NCBI GenBank assembly: GCA_044368575.1
Contig: JBIPPH010000057.1
Location: 1-7,428, forward strand
Direction: 5' to 3'
DNA: 7,428 bases
Origin: JABMMZ01 sp044368575
GTDB lineage: Bacteria; Bacteroidota; Bacteroidia; NS11-12g; UBA955
In this document: piece after piece, positions 1 through 7,342 of the stretch
Position numbering within the stretch: the first letter of the stretch is position 1
How the letters are laid out: each line of letters opens with the position of its first letter
Translations under genes and position numbers: made by a program
The notes under the pieces: generated by a model
The model's database searches: none
Seen by the model: the letters and a program-made list of their open reading frames with translations, nothing else
What the model was told of the DNA's origin: nothing

Positions 1-256
1 AGACATTGCTAATAACGGTATTGATGCCATTGAATTAGAAAAAGTTAAAAACAAAGCCATTACAAGCAACTTGTTTGCTAAAACTTCGGTCTTAAATAAA
101 GCTATGGCACTGTGTTACGCGCATCTACTAGGCGACATCAATTTGATTAACACAGAAATAGATGCTTTGCAGTCCATATCAACTGAGCAAATAAAAGCGC
201 TTTGCAATAGTATTTTAGAAAGTAATGCGGCTGTATTAAACTATAAACAATCATGA
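1..256 (+). CDS. M16 (insulinase-like) peptidase, C-terminal end only
   Basis: The gene is cut by the left edge. Its frame is open from base 2 and gives 84 residues to the TGA at 254-256. The first TTG in frame, at 71, is internal and should not be taken as the start. Visible features are the ELEKVKNKA helix, the LNKAMALCYAHLLGDINLIN stretch and the ISTEQIKALCNSIL segment ending in VLNYK. These match the last domain of M16 peptidases, where the pattern is 'lekvknk...A..L....l.gd.dlin.e...y..vt.edi...a...l......vl.y'. In Bacteroidota the upstream member of such a pair normally carries the zinc-binding HxxEH in its first domain; that part is outside the window, so activity here is inferred. The stop overlaps the next start as ATGA, which suggests translational coupling to a partner subunit. 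Family assignment is fairly sure; substrate is unknown. Confidence 0.75.
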   Translation, partial: DIANNGIDAIELEKVKNKAITSNLFAKTSVLNKAMALCYAHLLGDINLINTEIDALQSISTEQIKALCNSILESNAAVLNYKQS

Positions 257-1500
257 ACAGAAGTATTGCCCCAAACATCATAAACATCAATAATATTCAT
301 ACTGGATTTCCAGATTCAGCGAATAATGTGTTTCGAATCAGTAGTAATGAAGGTGTTTTTAAGTTAGACATCATATACCCCAATGGCGGATATGCCATGC
401 TTCAAAACAAATTTCAAGGTATTATGGCCATGGATTTGTTATTATCTGGTACTGATAAATTAACAGCTCAAAAAATATCTGAATCCCTTGACGCACTAGG
501 CGCATATGTTTATAAATCATGTGATTATTATGCCTCAAGCTTAAGCCTTTATGGTTTAATTGACAACTTTGATAAAATTCTTAAGATTGTTAAGGATTGT
601 ATAGAGCACTGCAATTTTCCTCATGAAGAAATAGACGTTTACAAAAACAAACGCAGCAAAGAACATCAGATCAACCTCGAGAAAACTGGTTATTTAGCCA
701 ACAGACAAATCAATTGGATGTTATTCGGCAACAAACATCCCTATGGGCAAGCTTATGAAAAAGCGCTTTATGATGCCATTGACCAAAGTGCATTAAAAGC
801 CTTTGTTAGCAATCAGCTTAATCATGCTTTATATGTATATACTGGCCCTGAATCATTTGCCATTGAAACCGCTTTAAGTGACAATCATTTTCCTATTAAC
901 CCATTAGCTGAGCCTCAAACCGAGGAAGCTTTACCCATGCCTCAATCCCATGAAGAATGGATATATAAAACGGGTAGCACTCAAAATTCACTGCGTTTCG
1001 GCAAACAATTACCAGGTAGAACACATCCAGATTATTACGCACTAACTTTGTTCAATTTGGTGTTGGGTGGTTTTTTTGGCTCTAGGCTCATGAAAAACAT
1101 TAGAGAAGACAAAGGGCTTACCTACGGCATACACTCATCTATAACGCCATTTAAAACCTATAGTATCTTTAAGATCAGCAGCGAATGCAATAACAGTTTA
1201 ACTGATGTGGTAAAAACGGAAATTTTAAATGAGATAAAAGCGCTTCAAACAGAATTGATAGGTGAAGAAGAACTCAATACCGCCAAAAACTACTTCAAAG
1301 GCGCCTTACTTAGAAACTTTGATGGTGCTTTTAATATTGCGGATCGCTTTAAAGCCAGCATAGAATCTGGGGCGAGTAAATCCTACTATGAAGACTTATT
1401 TAAGCAGATAGATAGTATTCCTGCTGAATTGGTCAAAACTATAGCAAACAATTATTTTGACACAGAATCGTTAAATTACTGCGTTGCCGGCGAAAAATAA
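253..1500 (+). CDS. M16 family peptidase-like subunit lacking the zinc motif
   Basis: This is a 415-residue M16B-type protein with two M16 halves, roughly residues 25-205 and 240-410. The place where an active member has HxxEH (around residues 54-62) reads FQGIMAMDL followed by LSGT, so both zinc histidines and the catalytic glutamate are absent. The second half keeps the family hallmark GGFFGSRLMKNIREDKGLTY, with an Arg/Tyr pair at about R284 and Y291 that in M16 enzymes helps hold the substrate. Known M16B systems work as an active subunit paired with a zinc-less one that supplies the Arg/Tyr pair, so this is probably the non-catalytic partner of the gene just upstream. I see no signal peptide, so location is uncertain. 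It starts at ATG 253 inside the ATGA overlap, and the downstream gene begins inside its last 17 bases. The similar N-terminus of Bacteroidota M16 small subunits (MNRSIAP) supports the start. Confidence 0.85.
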   Translation: MNRSIAPNIININNIHTGFPDSANNVFRISSNEGVFKLDIIYPNGGYAMLQNKFQGIMAMDLLLSGTDKLTAQKISESLDALGAYVYKSCDYYASSLSLYGLIDNFDKILKIVKDCIEHCNFPHEEIDVYKNKRSKEHQINLEKTGYLANRQINWMLFGNKHPYGQAYEKALYDAIDQSALKAFVSNQLNHALYVYTGPESFAIETALSDNHFPINPLAEPQTEEALPMPQSHEEWIYKTGSTQNSLRFGKQLPGRTHPDYYALTLFNLVLGGFFGSRLMKNIREDKGLTYGIHSSITPFKTYSIFKISSECNNSLTDVVKTEILNEIKALQTELIGEEELNTAKNYFKGALLRNFDGAFNIADRFKASIESGASKSYYEDLFKQIDSIPAELVKTIANNYFDTESLNYCVAGEK

Positions 1501-3250
1501 ACATATTGCGCTTTTACTGATTGGTCTATTATGGACTGCACTTGCTTTTGGTATTGAAGGCAGACCAAAAATGCGTAGAGCTTGTTTAAATAGATTAGAC
1601 TCAAGCCTTGATTTACTGTGGTTTAAGCCAAAAGACAATTGTGGATCTTTTACACACTACAGTGTGTATGCTCGAGACAATAATTTAGCATCTTTTCAGC
1701 TTATTTACTACGGAACATCTTATGTTAGCAACAATATACAGTTCAAAGTGCCCAACCTAAAGAATTGGGAATTTTATATTGTATATGCTAAGCTATGTAA
1801 TGGCACAGACAGTACTTTTAGCGATACCATCTTAGTGGATAATACCGAGCCACTTAATTCAGAATTGGATTCTGTTAGTGTTGATTTGCTCACTCAAAAG
1901 TCCATTATAGGCTGGAAAAACAACTTAAGCCCTGATGTAGCAGGCTATTTCATTTACCATGTAACTGGCACAAATTCAGTCATATACAATACAAAATCGA
2001 CTACTTATTTAGATAACAATATCAGTAGAGACCCAACAACTGCAGCGCTCCAATACTCAGTTGCTGCTTATGACTCTTGTAACAATACTTCCCTTATCAG
2101 TATTCCTCACAAAACCATTTGGGCTCAATGTAGTCTTGATCTTTGTGCCAAAAAAATAACCTTGACATGGAGCAATTACGTTGGTTGGCCAGTAGACCAT
2201 TATGAGATATTTGTGAAACCCAACTCGGGTAATTTTGTACTTGCGGGTTCAGTGGTTGCTAATATCAATAGCTTTACATACAACTTTAATCAGTTTGGAG
2301 ACAATTATTGCTTCTTAGTAAGAGCCTTTAAATCCGGTGAAGCAGTTAGTTCATCAAGTAATTTAGTGTGTATTTCTTCAAGTGCTATAGTAGCAACCAA
2401 AAACTCATATGTAGCTAAAGCCTCTGTTCAAAACAATGCAATAGAACTAGTGCTGATTACCAATACCAATACTTCACTTAAAAAACTCAATATTTATAAG
2501 GGCGAAAATAACCAAACCCCTACCCTATGGCAAAGTATTAACCACAACGGTGGTATATTAAGTCTTATAGACGCCAATGTGAATGTTCATTCTAAAAACT
2601 ACACCTATTACTTTACCACAGAAGGTCCATGTAACTTAATATTTGACACCTCCCAAAAAGCTAAAACCATTTTATTAAATGTTTTAATGGCCTCGCCTGG
2701 CGATCAAAGTCTTAATTGGAATACCTACAACGATTTTATAAAAGGGACCAGTGGACAACAAATATTGCTTTCAAATACCCCTAATTTTAACAATAGTTCC
2801 CCGTGGAACATTCTCTTAAATGCATCGAATTCGTTAACAACACATCAAGATTTTACCAATTTTAGTGTTCAACAAGATCGCATATGCTATTGTATTAGGG
2901 CCATAGAGAACAATCCTTTTAACCCATATAACAGAAAAGACAGCTCTTATAGTAATATAGAATGTGTAACTGCTGATCCAATAGTGTTCTTTCCGGATGC
3001 GATACAAATAAATGGCTTTAACACCACATTCTATCCTAAAGGTATATTTATAGACTATGATAAAAGCAGTTTGGAGATATTTAACCGTTGGGGACAGAGT
3101 ATATTCAAAACCAATGATGTTAAAACCGGGTGGGATGGCACTTGCAATGGTGAATTTGTAGTTAGTGACGTTTATGCCTACAGATCAACTATAGTTGGTC
3201 TTAATGGTAAAATATTAAATTTTGATGGAACAATAACCGTTTTAAAATGA
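1484..3250 (+). CDS. Secreted multi-module FnIII-like protein with T9SS type B (CHU_C) sorting domain
   Basis: This is a 588-residue exported protein. Residues 1-24 look like a Sec signal peptide: Lys at 4 and 6, hydrophobic core IALLLIGLLWTALAFG. The body appears to hold about five beta-sandwich modules of fibronectin-III type (roughly 38-120, 128-210, 215-300, 308-395, 398-496). Two of them end alike, as YCFLVRA...SNLVC (276-297) and ICYCIRA...SNIEC (468-494), and one has YDSCNNTSLISIPHKTIW, a pattern typical of Bacteroidota gliding-associated proteins. The 13 cysteines in the secreted part suggest disulfides. Residues 499-588 match the CHU_C domain: FNRWGQSIF, GWDGTCNG, DVYAYR, GTITVLK. 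That domain in known cases directs outer-membrane export by the type IX system; its usual NAFTPNGDGxND opening is degenerate here. The start is uncertain: TTG 1484 is the only usual start codon before the signal peptide, and the frame is closed by TAA at 1472-1474. Ligand and role are unknown. Confidence 0.8.
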   Translation: MPAKNKHIALLLIGLLWTALAFGIEGRPKMRRACLNRLDSSLDLLWFKPKDNCGSFTHYSVYARDNNLASFQLIYYGTSYVSNNIQFKVPNLKNWEFYIVYAKLCNGTDSTFSDTILVDNTEPLNSELDSVSVDLLTQKSIIGWKNNLSPDVAGYFIYHVTGTNSVIYNTKSTTYLDNNISRDPTTAALQYSVAAYDSCNNTSLISIPHKTIWAQCSLDLCAKKITLTWSNYVGWPVDHYEIFVKPNSGNFVLAGSVVANINSFTYNFNQFGDNYCFLVRAFKSGEAVSSSSNLVCISSSAIVATKNSYVAKASVQNNAIELVLITNTNTSLKKLNIYKGENNQTPTLWQSINHNGGILSLIDANVNVHSKNYTYYFTTEGPCNLIFDTSQKAKTILLNVLMASPGDQSLNWNTYNDFIKGTSGQQILLSNTPNFNNSSPWNILLNASNSLTTHQDFTNFSVQQDRICYCIRAIENNPFNPYNRKDSSYSNIECVTADPIVFFPDAIQINGFNTTFYPKGIFIDYDKSSLEIFNRWGQSIFKTNDVKTGWDGTCNGEFVVSDVYAYRSTIVGLNGKILNFDGTITVLK

Positions 3251-3687
3251 TTACTTTTTCAGGAGATACCAGTTGTGTAAGAGGAAAACAAAGAAGCCTA
3301 AAGAATACCATTCAAATGCTTGCCAATGATTTTGGTTACAATATAAATAGAATAGATTATGTGTTTTGTGATGACGAATACCTATTAGAGATCAACAAAC
3401 AAAGCCTTAACCACGACTATTATACCGATATCATTACCTTTGACTACAATGAAGGCTATAGCATAGAAAGCGAAATCTACATCAGCCTAGATAGAGTAAA
3501 AGAGAATGCTAAGACATTTGACCAAACGTTCCACGAGGAACTAAGCAGAGTTATTCTACACGGTGCCTTGCATTTGGTAGGATTTAAAGATAAAACCAAG
3601 AAAGAAAAAGAAAAAATGAGAGCGATGGAAGCACAATATTTAGAAACTCTAAATGAAGTTTCCACGTGGAACAAATCAAAAAAGTGA
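3247..3687 (+). CDS. ybeY: Endoribonuclease YbeY (16S rRNA maturation)
   Basis: YbeY is a zinc-dependent single-strand endoribonuclease needed for 16S rRNA 3' end maturation and ribosome quality control in the cytoplasm. This 146-residue protein is a normal family length. The metal site reads SRVILHGALHLVGFKDK, giving H105, H109 and D115; the classical motif is HGxLHLxGxDH, with a third histidine where this protein has aspartate. I recall aspartate at this place in other Bacteroidota YbeY proteins, so it is probably a lineage variant rather than a defect. The conserved TDIITF block (60-65) and IYISLDRVKENA (78-88) also fit the family. ATG 3247 overlaps the preceding stop by four bases (ATGA), and the stop TGA 3685-3687 shares one base with the best mnmG start. 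The last codons carry a parS-like palindrome, which probably limits how the C-terminal tail can vary. Confidence 0.95.
   Translation: MITFSGDTSCVRGKQRSLKNTIQMLANDFGYNINRIDYVFCDDEYLLEINKQSLNHDYYTDIITFDYNEGYSIESEIYISLDRVKENAKTFDQTFHEELSRVILHGALHLVGFKDKTKKEKEKMRAMEAQYLETLNEVSTWNKSKK
3658..3673. other. parS-like centromere site (ParB binding)
   Basis: The 16-mer GTTTCCACGTGGAACA contains a perfect 12-base palindrome, TTCCACGTGGAA (3660-3671). Against the bacterial parS consensus TGTTNCACGTGNAACA it matches 12 of 14 fixed positions. The right half is perfect, and the only differences are the first two bases, GT instead of TG. parS is the loading site of the ParB clamp in chromosome segregation and usually lies near the replication origin. 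It sits on the ybeY 3' end and mnmG 5' end. In the mnmG frame it reads FHVEQ, and I recall MnmG proteins annotated with MFHVEQ- or MFHVKH-type N-termini in related bacteria, which would fit a conserved parS here. CACGTG occurs nowhere else that I can find in the window. ParB binding is inferred. Confidence 0.65.
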
Positions 3688-5534
3688 TGAAATATGATGT
3701 TATAGTAGTAGGCGCTGGACACGCCGGCTGTGAAGCTGCACATGCCGCAGCCACAATGGGTTCGAAAGTTTTAGTGATAACCATGAACATGGAAACGATT
3801 GCTAAAATGAGCTGTAACCCAGCTATGGGAGGCGTTGCAAAAGGTCAAATCGTTAGAGAAATAGATGCGTTAGGAGGTATGTCTGGTATTATAACGGACA
3901 AGACCATGTTGCAGTTTAGAATGCTCAATCGCTCTAAGGGTGCAGCTATGTATAGCCCGAGAGCACAATCAGATAGAATGCGCTTTGCAGAAGAGTGGCG
4001 CTTGGCCTTGGAAGCTAATCCAAATGTTGATTTTCTACAAGACAATGTTGTGTCATTAGTGGTGGAAGGCAGTACGGTTAAGGGGGTTAATACGCAAATG
4101 GGTTATACTGTTTTAGGTGAATCAGTGGTGTTAACCAGTGGTACATTTCTAAATGGGTTAATACATATCGGTACAAAGCAATTTGGAGGTGGTAGAATGG
4201 CCGAAAGCAATAGTGTGGGCATAACTGCTGACTTGGAAAGATATGGCTTTAAGAGCGGTAGAATGAAAACAGGAACACCACCAAGAGTAGATGGCAGATC
4301 TCTGGATTATTCTAAAATGGAAGAGCAAAAGGGGGATGAACAACCTGGTAAGTTTTCTTTTTTAGATAGCACAAAGGCTTTGGAACATCAGCTCTCTTGT
4401 TATATTACCTATACCAATGACATCGTTCACGAAGTGCTTAGAGAGGGCTTTGATCGATCTCCAATGTTTAATGGAAGTATATCGGGCTTAGGGCCAAGGT
4501 ATTGTCCATCTATAGAAGATAAAATAAATCGTTTTGCAGAGAGGGAAAGACATCAAATTTTTGTTGAGCCAGAGGGCTGGAAAACGATTGAAATGTATAT
4601 CAACGGATTCTCTACTTCATTACCGGAAGATATTCAGTTAAAGGCAATTAAACACATTCCAGGGTTTGAAAATGTTAAACTGTTTAGACCGGGGTATGCC
4701 ATTGAGTACGATTACTTTCCACCTACACAATTAAGTTCAACCCTTGAAACCAAGCTCATTAACAATTTGTTTTTTGCAGGTCAAATCAATGGCACCACAG
4801 GTTACGAAGAGGCTGCTTGTCAAGGCTTAATAGCGGGCATTAACGCCCATTTAAAGGTAAAGTCGTTAGAGCCATTTACACTCAAACGTTCAGATGCATA
4901 CATCGGTGTTTTAATTGATGACCTAATCAATAAAGGCACAGAAGAACCCTACAGAATGTTTACGTCTAGGGCTGAGTTTAGAATATTATTAAGGCAAGAC
5001 AACGCAGATGAAAGACTAACAGAACTAGGCCACTCCATTGGATTGGCAAGTGAACACAGACTGAGCCTTTTAAACCACAAAAGACAGGAGATAAATGAGA
5101 CCGTTCAATTCATCAAAAACCAATCTTGTAGTCCAGAAGAAGTTAATGACGTTTTAGAATCTAAAGGTTCATCAATTATAGATCAAAAAATGAAACTTGA
5201 AAAAATCGTTTTAAGACCCCAAATGAGCGTTTTCGATTTAAGTCCAAAGTATGAAACCTTAAATAAACAAAGCAATGAAGTACTTGAGCAAGCAGAGATT
5301 TTAATTAAATATCAGAGTTATATTGAAAAGGAGAGGCTAACTGCTGAAAAAATAGAAAAATTAGAACACTACAAACTGTCAAAAGATTTTGATTATTCTA
5401 AGCTTTTATCTTTGAGCATTGAGAGCCGTGAAAAATTGAACAAGATAAAACCAGAGAACATAGGGCAAGCGTCTCGTATAAGTGGCGTTTCTCCATCAGA
5501 TATATCAGTACTTATAGTCCATTTAGGCAGATGA
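3687..5534 (+). CDS. mnmG: tRNA uridine-5-carboxymethylaminomethyl(34) synthesis enzyme MnmG (GidA)
   Basis: MnmG is an FAD/NADH enzyme that with the GTPase MnmE installs the cmnm5 group on wobble U34 of several tRNAs, using methylene-tetrahydrofolate and glycine. The 615-residue product is close to normal length. The Rossmann motif VVGAGHAG is at 7-14, SCNPAMGGVAKGQIVREIDALGG at about 42-64 with C43 at the place of E. coli C47, GPRYCPSIEDK at 269-279 with C273 at the place of C277, and AGQINGTTGYEEAACQGLIAG at 365-385. The last ~200 residues form the helical C-terminal part known to contact MnmE and tRNA. I place the start at ATG 3687, giving MKYDVIVVGAGHAG. A GTG at 3666 would add seven residues and lies inside the parS-like site; the frame is closed upstream by TGA 3654-3656. 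MnmE is not in the window. The 3' end overlaps the lipoprotein start by ATGA. Confidence 0.97.
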   Translation: MKYDVIVVGAGHAGCEAAHAAATMGSKVLVITMNMETIAKMSCNPAMGGVAKGQIVREIDALGGMSGIITDKTMLQFRMLNRSKGAAMYSPRAQSDRMRFAEEWRLALEANPNVDFLQDNVVSLVVEGSTVKGVNTQMGYTVLGESVVLTSGTFLNGLIHIGTKQFGGGRMAESNSVGITADLERYGFKSGRMKTGTPPRVDGRSLDYSKMEEQKGDEQPGKFSFLDSTKALEHQLSCYITYTNDIVHEVLREGFDRSPMFNGSISGLGPRYCPSIEDKINRFAERERHQIFVEPEGWKTIEMYINGFSTSLPEDIQLKAIKHIPGFENVKLFRPGYAIEYDYFPPTQLSSTLETKLINNLFFAGQINGTTGYEEAACQGLIAGINAHLKVKSLEPFTLKRSDAYIGVLIDDLINKGTEEPYRMFTSRAEFRILLRQDNADERLTELGHSIGLASEHRLSLLNHKRQEINETVQFIKNQSCSPEEVNDVLESKGSSIIDQKMKLEKIVLRPQMSVFDLSPKYETLNKQSNEVLEQAEILIKYQSYIEKERLTAEKIEKLEHYKLSKDFDYSKLLSLSIESREKLNKIKPENIGQASRISGVSPSDISVLIVHLGR

Positions 5535-6952
5535 AACAGTTATCATTTTTAACCGTATTGGTATTGTTGTCAGCCTGCGCCAATATTGGCACTCTGGGTG
5601 GTGGACCCGTTGATAGTAAAGCCCCAATTTTATTAGACAGCAACATTACCAAAACAGGGTTTAATAGCAACAGCATTAAGCTCACTTTTGATGAATACAT
5701 TGCCACCAATCAGGCCAATGAAAACATTCTGCTTTTTCCAAAACATTCTAGTCTAAAAACAAGTGTATCAAACAAAACAGTCACTATAAAATTTGACAGC
5801 ACATTAAAACCTAATACAACTTATCAGTTAATGATCAATGGTGGCATTGTTGATGTTAACGCAAACAATCCATATAAAAATACTTTTACGTTTTCTACGG
5901 GTAGTATAATTGATACAGGTAAGCTACACATTCAAATTAATAATTTTGATCAATATAAGCCTTTAAAATTAGCCTTGACAGAAGCAACGGAGTTTGATGA
6001 CAGTTTTAAGTTATTCCAAACAAGCTACGTTTTACCATTGAACCAAAATAAAGTAGATTTAAACGGCATTAATCCAAGTAAGCGTTATTCAGTAGTTGTG
6101 TTTACAGATAAAGATCAAAACAATAAGCCAGACGCCTACAAACCTATTGGTTTCAAGAAAAATTGTATTGTAGATTCTTTGCATACACTATCAATAACAA
6201 AATGGAATGAGCCACTAAATATAAAACAAAGTAAGGTTGATACGAGTAAGCATTTGATTTGGTTATATACCAATCCTCAAACTAATTCTGATAGTATTGA
6301 ACATTATTGTAGTTCCTCAAATTATAATTTAATTGTTTTTGGTGTAGACAGTAGTTTAATTCAATACAAAACCAGTTATGATTTAAAGCCAAATGAATAT
6401 TTAAATTTTAATATTAATTCATTGATTAAACTACAATTTAGAAAGTACTTTTTAATTTATAAAAATGATCAGACATATGGTGTAAAAAGCCAATTACCAA
6501 AAGGGTTTTATACAAAAGAAGGTTTAATAAATAAGCAGATTAAATGGTTTAAAATAAAACCAGATACGATTCATTTAATTAATGATTTCTTAAAATTTAA
6601 TGATACAGTATTTATTGGAGGTAGTCAATTAGTAGAAACTAATCGCTTATCACATTTAAAAATTAAAATTCACAATCCTAATTCAAAGATTTACAAGGTT
6701 GAAATTTCACTAAATCAACAAATATTAAAAATTGTAAATAATGAAAATGAAATTAATTCCTATTTACATTCAGGTCAAATTGAAAGTCAAATTATTGAAG
6801 ATTATTTTCCAGCAGGAACAATAGAAATTAAAGTGATTTCAAATGATTTAATAGAGCCTAAAAAGTTAAATTTTAAAAATGGTATAATATACCAAAAATC
6901 ATTGGGATTAAAGGCAGGATGGGATGAAGAAACCCTTATAAACTTAGAATAA
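5531..6952 (+). CDS. Ig-like (Big_5-type) lipoprotein
   Basis: The protein has 473 residues. MKQLSFLTVLVLLSAC is a signal peptide ending in a lipobox (LSAC, lipidated Cys16), followed by ANIGTLGGGPVDSKAP, an opening common in Bacteroidota Ig-like lipoproteins. Residues about 28-126 look like a Big_5 beta-sandwich (IKLTFDEYI, TLKPNTTYQLMINGGIVDVN, NTFTFSTG). Residues about 185-203 hold a VVVFTDKDQNNKPDAY segment resembling the 'aFxDxNxNgxxD' signature that follows the Ig domain in this family; the aspartates may bind calcium. The remainder, about 230-473, has no motif I recognise. It should be anchored in the outer or inner membrane facing the periplasm or surface; function is unknown. ATG 5531 overlaps the mnmG stop. 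Base composition drops sharply inside the gene: counted lines between 5581 and 6240 are about 34% GC, and 6301-6900 about 22%, with more Asn, Lys and Ile and AT-ending codons. The frame stays intact. Confidence 0.85.
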   Translation: MKQLSFLTVLVLLSACANIGTLGGGPVDSKAPILLDSNITKTGFNSNSIKLTFDEYIATNQANENILLFPKHSSLKTSVSNKTVTIKFDSTLKPNTTYQLMINGGIVDVNANNPYKNTFTFSTGSIIDTGKLHIQINNFDQYKPLKLALTEATEFDDSFKLFQTSYVLPLNQNKVDLNGINPSKRYSVVVFTDKDQNNKPDAYKPIGFKKNCIVDSLHTLSITKWNEPLNIKQSKVDTSKHLIWLYTNPQTNSDSIEHYCSSSNYNLIVFGVDSSLIQYKTSYDLKPNEYLNFNINSLIKLQFRKYFLIYKNDQTYGVKSQLPKGFYTKEGLINKQIKWFKIKPDTIHLINDFLKFNDTVFIGGSQLVETNRLSHLKIKIHNPNSKIYKVEISLNQQILKIVNNENEINSYLHSGQIESQIIEDYFPAGTIEIKVISNDLIEPKKLNFKNGIIYQKSLGLKAGWDEETLINLE

Positions 6953-6975
6953 TTTTCAACATAATTAACAACATT

Positions 6976-7026
6976 GTAGTTGAATATTATATGGATTAGT
7001 TTTTAACTACTTCAGATCTGTTTTTT
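6976..7026 (+). terminator. Weak hairpin followed by a T-run; possible operon terminator
   Basis: GTAGTTGAA (6976-6984) pairs with TTTAACTAC (7002-7010) through nine pairs including one G-U, then a mismatch and four further weak pairs around a seven-base loop. A perfect palindrome CAGATCTG (7013-7020) and six T's (7021-7026) follow. The stem is AT-rich and the T-run lies ten bases beyond it, so this is a poor intrinsic terminator; it is proposed because it sits 24 bases past the last stop of the convoy. An overlapping alternative pairs TTCAAC (6955-6960) with GTTGAA (6979-6984). Confidence 0.3.
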
Positions 7027-7037
7027 AAATTTATAAT

Positions 7038-7321
7038 TGTGGATTTAAGTCGATAAAAATAGAATAAATACTAGGTTTATCACCATTTGGATAAAGTAGT
7101 AATTTTAAAATTCACATTAATGTTTATATGTTAGTTGATTCATTAAAACCCTTGTAAACACAATGTATTTATAGAAAATAAAAAAGTGGATAATTAACTA
7201 GAAAGTTAAAACTTATATAAATCAAACACTAAATTTTATGAGTTATCACGATATTAACAGACCTATATTACTACTATATATATTTTAAAATAGATATTAT
7301 ATTTTATTGGTTTGTGGATGA
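7038..7321 (-). other. Cluster of DnaA-box-like sites in AT-rich gap; candidate oriC or DnaA-controlled region
   Basis: The gap from 6953 to 7354 has no credible gene and is about 21% GC. Four 9-mers resemble TGTGGATAA, the complement of the DnaA box TTATCCACA, all in one orientation: TGTGGATTT (7038-7046, two differences), TTTGGATAA (7086-7094, one), AGTGGATAA (7185-7193, one) and TGTGGATGA (7313-7321, one). None is perfect. Under equal base use, about 0.1 site with at most one difference would be expected across both strands of 400 bases, so three is unusual, though AT-rich sequence makes that estimate rough. The parS-like site 3.4 kb to the left and neighbouring mnmG, which lies next to oriC in E. 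coli and some other bacteria, support an origin reading. Against it, no dnaA is seen and flanking genes are not divergent. Confidence 0.35.
7268..7308 (-). other. DnaA-trio-like run and almost pure A+T stretch (possible unwinding element)
   Basis: On the minus strand, 7276-7268 reads TAGTAGTAA, three consecutive trios of the kind (TAG/TAA read 5' to 3') that DnaA engages on single strands in B. subtilis-type origins. Bases 7275-7308 then contain a single G in 34 bases, as expected for a DNA unwinding element. The stretch lies between the DnaA-box-like sites at 7185 and 7313. The nearest boxes are 75 and 37 bases away, whereas known trios sit close beside a box, so the geometry is not classical. 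It could simply be an AT-rich gap. Confidence 0.25.
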
Positions 7322-7342
7322 TGGCTTTAAAAAAATTTAATC

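Noticed and set aside
71..256. A separate 61-residue gene starting at TTG 71
   Set aside because: The same frame is open back to base 2 and the upstream residues continue the M16 similarity, so this is the tail of a truncated larger gene.
3477..3790. Minus-strand open frames opposite ybeY and the start of mnmG
   Set aside because: They lie opposite two well-recognised conserved genes and show no family motifs; they are shadows of the + strand genes.
5512..5709. Minus-strand open frame opposite the mnmG end and lipoprotein start
   Set aside because: Its hydrophobic look comes from the complement of the signal-peptide and Big_5 coding sequence; no independent support.
7013..7020. CAGATCTG palindrome as an operator
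   Set aside because: An isolated 8-base palindrome with no second copy or nearby promoter element; expected by chance.
7128..7157. Nine-residue ORF MLVDSLKPL in the gap
   Set aside because: Too short, no Phe codons, no conserved hairpin after it; such ORFs are expected by chance in AT-rich DNA.
7242..7251. TTATCACGA as a forward DnaA box near the trio-like run
   Set aside because: Three differences from TTATCCACA; too weak to count with the other sites.
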